Source of the DNA: CBDCFV01 sp965261795
Lineage (GTDB): Bacteria; Chloroflexota; Dehalococcoidia; Lucifugimonadales; UBA3495
NCBI GenBank assembly: GCA_965261795.1
Contig: OZ253476.1
Coordinates: forward strand, 1,426,001-1,490,000
DNA: 64,000 nucleotides
Reading direction: 5' to 3'
Shown in pieces: positions 59,664 to 64,000 of the stretch (position 1 is the stretch's first letter; the number at the start of each line of letters is the position of its first letter). A program made the translations under genes and the position numbers. The notes under the pieces are model-generated. The model ran no database searches and was not told where the DNA came from. It worked only from the letters and a program-made list of their open reading frames with translations.

Positions 59664-61166
59664 TTAACTTTTGTGGCCCAGCAACCGTGACAACTCCGGC
59701 ATCGCCGGATGATTTGCTGACACGGTGGACGGCATGTTTTCATACCGTTCCAAGAGTTCCGACTGAGAAAACTGTTGCGGCCAATCTAAGTTAACCCGGA
59801 CGTGTTCGCCATGAAGGTCCATTGCCCCCAAGTCAATCAGACCAACCAGATCCCGCACCTGCGCCCGATCCGGATACTTTAGGTTTTGGTAGTTTGGGTT
59901 GGTATGCGTGATTAAGTCAATAACGTGTATCGAGTCACTGTCCAGTAGGGTCTCAAGCAATTGTAACTGCCGTTCCGCCAGGACTCTCCGCCGTGGATTG
60001 CTGAGTTGTCCAAACAACGACCGCGCGAATTCGCGGAACAGGGACCGTTTATGGTTGACCAGAATTTCCCCTGCAACTGCGTTGCACCGCTCGGTCACCG
60101 CCGGCAGTGCAAACCGTAGGAAGGACGTCAGGTCGTGTCCCCGTTGACGCTGATAAGGGTATGTATTTCATTTGGGACTTTACGCAGTTGAACGTGAGAC
60201 CGCATAGTAGGGTAGGCTTGCTCAAATACAAAACCGCTCCCAAATGCTTACTATCGGGCCCATTCCGTATCGGGCCCATTCCGTCATTCCGGCGTAGGCC
60301 GGAATCCAGGCGGGCCCATTCCGTCATTCCGGCGTAGGCCGGAATCCAGGGGCGGTGGGGCTGGTGGGGCCGGTTCGTAGCTATAATCTCAATTTTACAT
60401 ACCCTTGTCAGCCCCGTTGACGGGACTCGAACAGGGCGCCAAAGTACGCTTCCTTGTGGCTGTAGTAGTAATTGGACAGGCTGACCATTACCCGGTCGTT
60501 AACTCCCGCTTTCCTCAGCATAAAGGCTTCCAAGGCCCGGGCGGTGCGTCCGTTGCCGTCGCCAAAGGGGTGCATGGCGCCGATATGGTAGTGGGCGGCC
60601 ATGGCCTGAATGATGCCGTCGTGCCCACGGAACTCTCCCTCGATAGCATTGCAAAGAGCATCAAACGCATCCCGGCAACCGTCTCCGCCCTCCGCACCCC
60701 GGCAACGCGGCAAGCCGAAGGTAACATTGTGACCGTCTCCTCGGAGCGCTCCCGGCTCGCAGTGGTCGTCTTCACAGCCAGTAACGATGCGCCGGTGGAC
60801 TTCCAACATGAACTCGCGATTGACGGGACGCTCCTGTGGTTGGGAGGCTATCCACTGGTAGGTCGCTTCGGCAGCCCGTAACTGCCGCTGGGAGTAGGTC
60901 AAGTCGGTGCGGTTCTCAGCATCGGGAGCCAGGGCTTCGTTCTCTTCCTGGGGAGTGAACTCTGCCCCTTCAATTCGGGAAGTGCCAGCGGCCTCCAGCC
61001 GTAGTTGCTCTTGGTGCACCGCTTCGATCCATTGCGGCAGATAAGGAAGTTGCCGCAACACTCCCGCCGCAGTCTTGGCTTCCACCAACTGATCCAGGAT
61101 ATTGGCCTTATCGTAGTAAATCCAACCGGCGGGCGGCGCGTAACGATTGATGTTTGCGGTGGTCAT
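59664..61166 (-). pseudogene. Fic-family protein gene interrupted by MITE copy 6
   Basis: The N-terminal 252 residues are intact and end at a stop supplied by the MITE; they include an inhibitory-type TSRIEG helix near residue 58 and the Fic core IGAMHPFGDGNGRTAR near residues 197-212, so the AMPylation domain is complete. The downstream fragment (59664-60098 as open frame) encodes a helical, winged-helix-like end. Deleting 60150-60422 (element plus one direct repeat) joins ...FESRQRG to HDLTSFLRFALPAVTE... in frame, giving 409 residues. Fic proteins modify target hydroxyls with AMP. The first fragment could still act, possibly with altered regulation. Confidence 0.93.
60150..60411 (+). mobile_element. 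MITE-like element, copy 6 (262 bp, 2 internal units)
   Basis: Left end ctgataagggtatgta (one change), perfect right end. Direct repeats ccccgttgacg at 60139-60149 and 60412-60422. It has two complete hairpin units and a partial duplication of the gggcccattccgtat segment. It lies inside the Fic gene. Its TIR supplies the TGA that ends the N-terminal fragment. Confidence 0.96.
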
Positions 61167-61360
61167 TTCCGCCCCATTTCCATTTCATTTCCGGTTCATT
61201 TCGTTATTTCGTATCTGGATTTTAGCATTTGGCGGCTTTCATTTCCGGCTCATTTCACGCTCGTTTCCGCACCATGTACTGATGAAGTCTAACGGATAAC
61301 AAGTACGGGATGCGCGCAACTGAAGAAAGCCCCAAGTCACGCATGGCTCGCCGGGACGTG

Positions 61361-63226
61361 CTAAAGAGTCTGCTTCAGGCGTATAGCCAGAGACCGGGTC
61401 AGGCCGGGAACGGCGGCAATGTCGTCAATGGAGGCCTGCTTGATTCCGCTGATTGAGCCGAACTTGCGCATCAACATTCGTTTTCGCTTGGGGCCGATGC
61501 CCGTGACCAAGTCAATGGGCGACTTCAAGCTGCTCTTGCTGCGCAGGTTCCGGTGATAAGTGATGGCGAACCGGTGGGCTTCGTCGCGAATGCGCTGCAC
61601 CATGTACAGTGCCTTGGAGTCCCGGGGCAGGATTATGGGCTCCGGCGTATGAGGCACGAACAACCATTCGTTCTCCTTGGCCAGGGAAGCAAGCGGGACG
61701 TTGTCCAGCCCCATGTCAAGGAAAACTTCCAAGGCGGCGGAAAGCTGGCCCTTGCCGCCGTCGATCAGGACCAAGTCGGGGAAAATCCCCCAACTCTCGT
61801 CGATTTTCTGCTCTTCGTCCAAGATTGCCTGTTGCTTGGCCCGGACGTCGGCCATACGCTTGAAGCGGCGGCGCAAGACCTCCCTTATGCTTTCGTAATC
61901 GTCAACCCCCTCCACCGTCTTGATCTTGAAGCGCCGGTATTGGGACGGCTTGGGGGTACCGTCTTCAAAGACCACCATGCTGCCAACGGTGTTGGTGCCC
62001 TGGATGTGGGAGATGTCGTAGCACTCCATGCGCCGCAGGTCGGTGGGCAGGCTGAGCTCCTCCTTCAACTCCTCCATGGCCTCCTGGATGGCGTCAGAGT
62101 TGTCCAGCCACCTGACGTAATAGTGGGCCAGGCCCTGCTTGGCGTTCTCCGCAACCATGTTCATCAGCTTCTTGTGTTGACCGCGCTGGGGTAACACGAG
62201 CCTTACAGATCCACCTCGCCGCTGCTGGAGCCATTCCCCTATCACCCCCTCGTCTTCCAAAGGATGCTGCACGAGTATCCGGGGCGGGACGGTCGAGGCC
62301 GATTGGTAGAACTGCTTGATGAACTGGCCCATTACCAAGCTTGGAGAGTCGCCCTGAGCGCCGTCCATAAAGAAGTGGTCTCGCCCGATGAGCTTGTTGT
62401 GCCGGATGAAGAACACCTCGACCCAAGTGTCCTTTCCTTCCTGGGTCATGGCGATGACGTCCATGTCGCTGACCGGGTTGGCGTCCACCTTGATCCGCTG
62501 CTCTTCGGCCACCCGTTGCACACTGCGCATCCGGTCTCTTAAAACGGCTGCGCGTTCGTACTCCAGGTTATCGGACGCCTTGTCCATGTTTTCCTTCAGG
62601 TCGGTGGTAACTGCTTCGGTGTCGCCCTCCATGAACAGGATCACTTGGTTAATGACCTTGGCGTAATCTTCTTTGTCTGCGAATCCAGTGCAGGGGGCGA
62701 CGCACCGGTTGATGTAGTACTCAAGGCAGGGGCGGGGGTCCCTTCCGGTGATGGCCTTGGTGCAGGACCGGTAGGGAAAAAGCCGTTTCACCAAGTCCAT
62801 TGTTTTACGCACCGTGCCGGCGGTGGCAAAGGGGCCGAAGTACCGAGCGCCGTCATTGTTCACCCTACGGGTGATGTAAATGCGCGGAAAGTCCTCGGAG
62901 AGGTCAACTTTCAGGTACGGGTAGGTCTTGTCGTCCTTGAGGCGGGCGTTGTAGCGGGGTCTGTGGCGTTTGATTAAAGTATTTTCAAGTATCAACGCCT
63001 CCGCCTCGGTATCGGTGACGATACACTCGAAGTCTTCGAGTTGCCCCAGCATCCGCTGGATCTTGGCGGGCAGGTTGGACGGCGACCCGAAGTAGGTGCG
63101 GAGCCGGTTGCTCAGGACGCTGGCTTTCCCAACGTATAGAACGTTGCCCCGGACGTCTTTCATAATATAGACTCCGGGACGGTCCGGCGCGTTGCGCAAC
63201 CGGCGTTCGAACTTGGATAGTACCAT
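61361..63226 (-). CDS. uvrC: Excinuclease ABC subunit C
   Basis: 621 residues. The GIY-YIG domain starts at RPGVYIMKDVRGNVLYVGKA (residues 16-35), then the Cys-rich region PCLEYYINRCVAPCTG, and the RNase-H-like C-terminal nuclease with DLVLIDGGKGQLSAA. The end has an HhH motif IGPKRKRMLMRKFGSISGIKQASIDDIAAVPG. It cuts damaged DNA on both sides in nucleotide excision repair. It overlaps the upstream small gene by one base (TAATG). Confidence 0.97.
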   Translation of the reverse strand: MVLSKFERRLRNAPDRPGVYIMKDVRGNVLYVGKASVLSNRLRTYFGSPSNLPAKIQRMLGQLEDFECIVTDTEAEALILENTLIKRHRPRYNARLKDDKTYPYLKVDLSEDFPRIYITRRVNNDGARYFGPFATAGTVRKTMDLVKRLFPYRSCTKAITGRDPRPCLEYYINRCVAPCTGFADKEDYAKVINQVILFMEGDTEAVTTDLKENMDKASDNLEYERAAVLRDRMRSVQRVAEEQRIKVDANPVSDMDVIAMTQEGKDTWVEVFFIRHNKLIGRDHFFMDGAQGDSPSLVMGQFIKQFYQSASTVPPRILVQHPLEDEGVIGEWLQQRRGGSVRLVLPQRGQHKKLMNMVAENAKQGLAHYYVRWLDNSDAIQEAMEELKEELSLPTDLRRMECYDISHIQGTNTVGSMVVFEDGTPKPSQYRRFKIKTVEGVDDYESIREVLRRRFKRMADVRAKQQAILDEEQKIDESWGIFPDLVLIDGGKGQLSAALEVFLDMGLDNVPLASLAKENEWLFVPHTPEPIILPRDSKALYMVQRIRDEAHRFAITYHRNLRSKSSLKSPIDLVTGIGPKRKRMLMRKFGSISGIKQASIDDIAAVPGLTRSLAIRLKQTL

Positions 63227-63582
63227 TAGGGCACTACGAAGCCTAAAACAACAATAGCCGCAAATATTACGCTGCTAAACAAGAGAATGCGACGGACCTC
63301 TGGGACCGTATAATTAGTCGACAGAGTCTGTTCTCTCCGGGCCCGTGCTTGGCTGACTGGCCTGGCCGCGAGGATGGGGGCTGCTGTGGAGGGCGCGTTC
63401 TGGACAGGAGACGACGCCCCGGGGGCTGGCGCAGCGTGAAGGCCGTTTTCAGACGCGACCGCCTCGTTTCCTGAAGCCGGGACCGTTGCTACCGCGGGGG
63501 CTGGCCTGGGGGCCCGTTGTTGCTTTTTTCTACGGTTGAGTTGCGCTTGGCGCGACGCAACCCGGCGAGCTTTACCGGGCAT
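63226..63582 (-). CDS. Small basic protein with C-terminal membrane anchor, unknown
   Basis: 118 residues. The N-terminal 30 residues are very basic (KARRVASRQAQLNRRKKQQR), the middle is Ala/Pro-rich and low-complexity, and the last 24 (ILLFSSVIFAAIVVLGFVVP) form one membrane segment. It is co-transcribed with uvrC (TAATG overlap). The good ribosome site aggagg precedes the ATG. No family is recognised; a tail-anchored protein is possible. Confidence 0.65.
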   Translation of the reverse strand: MPGKARRVASRQAQLNRRKKQQRAPRPAPAVATVPASGNEAVASENGLHAAPAPGASSPVQNAPSTAAPILAARPVSQARARREQTLSTNYTVPEVRRILLFSSVIFAAIVVLGFVVP

Positions 63583-64000
63583 CGAGAATTACCTCCTGGC
63601 CCCTAAAATACCACCGTTGGGGCCGACATGCCCCCCAAGTTCTCTAAGGAGACATAAGACACTATACCAGTAATTTGCCGTAAAAAGCACTAGGGAGTCT
63701 ACGGCGCCTTGGGACATTTAGAGCCGGTCCCGTAACTGACCGGAAAGACTGCGGTAACCGCCGGGGGGTGAGTCGGGAACGTGCGAGCTTGTGCCCCAAA
63801 TAGGCCGAAAACTACACAATCTTCTCGTCCCCGGCGCTCCGGGTTGTTGCATGACCGGCTTTGAGAGCCTGCTTGCCGCCGTAAATCATCAGCCCGTACC
63901 GGGAGTATCAACCAGGAAGGGCGTAAATAAAGGCCGGCATTGCCGCGTCAGGCCCGTGGGTGGCTTTTCTCGTACTCCCGGTGGAGATGGCTGTCGGTAA
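63583..64000. other. Gene-free end of window
   Basis: 418 bases without a convincing gene. An inverted repeat accgggagta (63898-63907) / tactcccggt (63972-63981) is present, and open frames here have no coding features. It may hold the promoter of the uvrC unit and the leader of a gene beyond the window. Confidence 0.5.

Noticed and set aside
63690..63810. Cobalamin-riboswitch-like words (cggtcccgtaactg, agtcgggaac)
   Set aside because: The spacing is too short and the P3-P6 elements are missing. A covariance-model search would be decisive.
63791..64000. Open frame at the right edge
   Set aside because: No coding features, odd composition and no ribosome site; possibly a leader region.

Overview
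The window looks like a chromosomal segment of a Chloroflexota bacterium, most likely a Dehalococcoidia/SAR202-like lineage. This is inferred from the gene repertoire, not from a marker phylogeny: four luciferase-like flavin monooxygenases, class III CoA-transferase, MmgE/PrpD, RraA, HMG-CoA-lyase-like and citrate-lyase-beta-like enzymes, two amidases, an acetamidase, a gamma-glutamyltransferase, a zinc-finger L28 and many REP-like hairpins. No rRNA, tRNA, CRISPR array or phage was found.

Layout. 0.2-7.5 kb: amidase, an overlapping HAD phosphatase / GT20 sugar-transferase pair, an unknown gene with a hairpin-masked ribosome site, a YfcE-like phosphodiesterase and a convergent membrane pyrophosphatase (hppA). 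7.5-9.25 kb: a gene-free repeat zone (20-bp x8 array upstream of hppA, MITE copy 1, 18-bp x5 array). 9.25-18.4 kb: alpha/beta hydrolase, LLM oxidoreductase, HEPN-like protein, a flavin-dependent halogenase-like gene behind a strong terminator/attenuator hairpin, SRPBCC protein, Gfo/Idh/MocA protein, dienelactone hydrolase, a second LLM oxidoreductase and an SDR. 18.4-20.2 kb: an islet with a KTSC protein and a MazEF-like toxin-antitoxin pair, bracketed by a 150-bp duplication of the 3' end of the neighbouring acetamidase gene. 20.2-36.3 kb: mostly minus-strand catabolic genes, with MITE copies 2-4. 36.3-46 kb: NUDIX, a heptad-repeat protein, ComF, BNR-repeat protein, acyl-CoA-dehydrogenase-fold flavoprotein, DinB-like, PhzF, HMG-CoA-lyase-like, then two nested mobile elements. 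46-63.6 kb: housekeeping genes (polA, folB, rpmB, rpe, argH, pterin dehydratase, uvrC) mixed with a CoA-ester lyase, a fourth LLM enzyme, PIG-L deacetylase, aldehyde dehydrogenase and a disrupted Fic gene.

The most notable signal is not a gene. Six non-autonomous elements (246-377 bp) share 16-bp terminal inverted repeats (ctgacaagggtatgta), conserved arms and a variable internal array of a 40-bp REP-like hairpin unit. Each is flanked by an 11-bp direct repeat (9-bp if the outer G/C belongs to the element), and all six lie in the same orientation. One copy splits a Fic gene and one replaces the 3' end of a nucleotidyltransferase gene. In both cases, removing the element plus one direct repeat restores the reading frame exactly. 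A second, unrelated 162-bp element with TA flanks interrupts another gene and also excises in frame. A third (386 bp) and possibly a fourth (132 bp) element type are present. Together they record recent activity of several transposases whose autonomous partners lie outside this window.

Many metabolic genes look like a broad scavenging repertoire for amides, organic acids, CoA esters and oxidised organics (amidases, acetamidase, GGT, amidohydrolase, CoA transferase, lyases, flavin monooxygenases, dehydrogenases). Substrates cannot be assigned from sequence alone.
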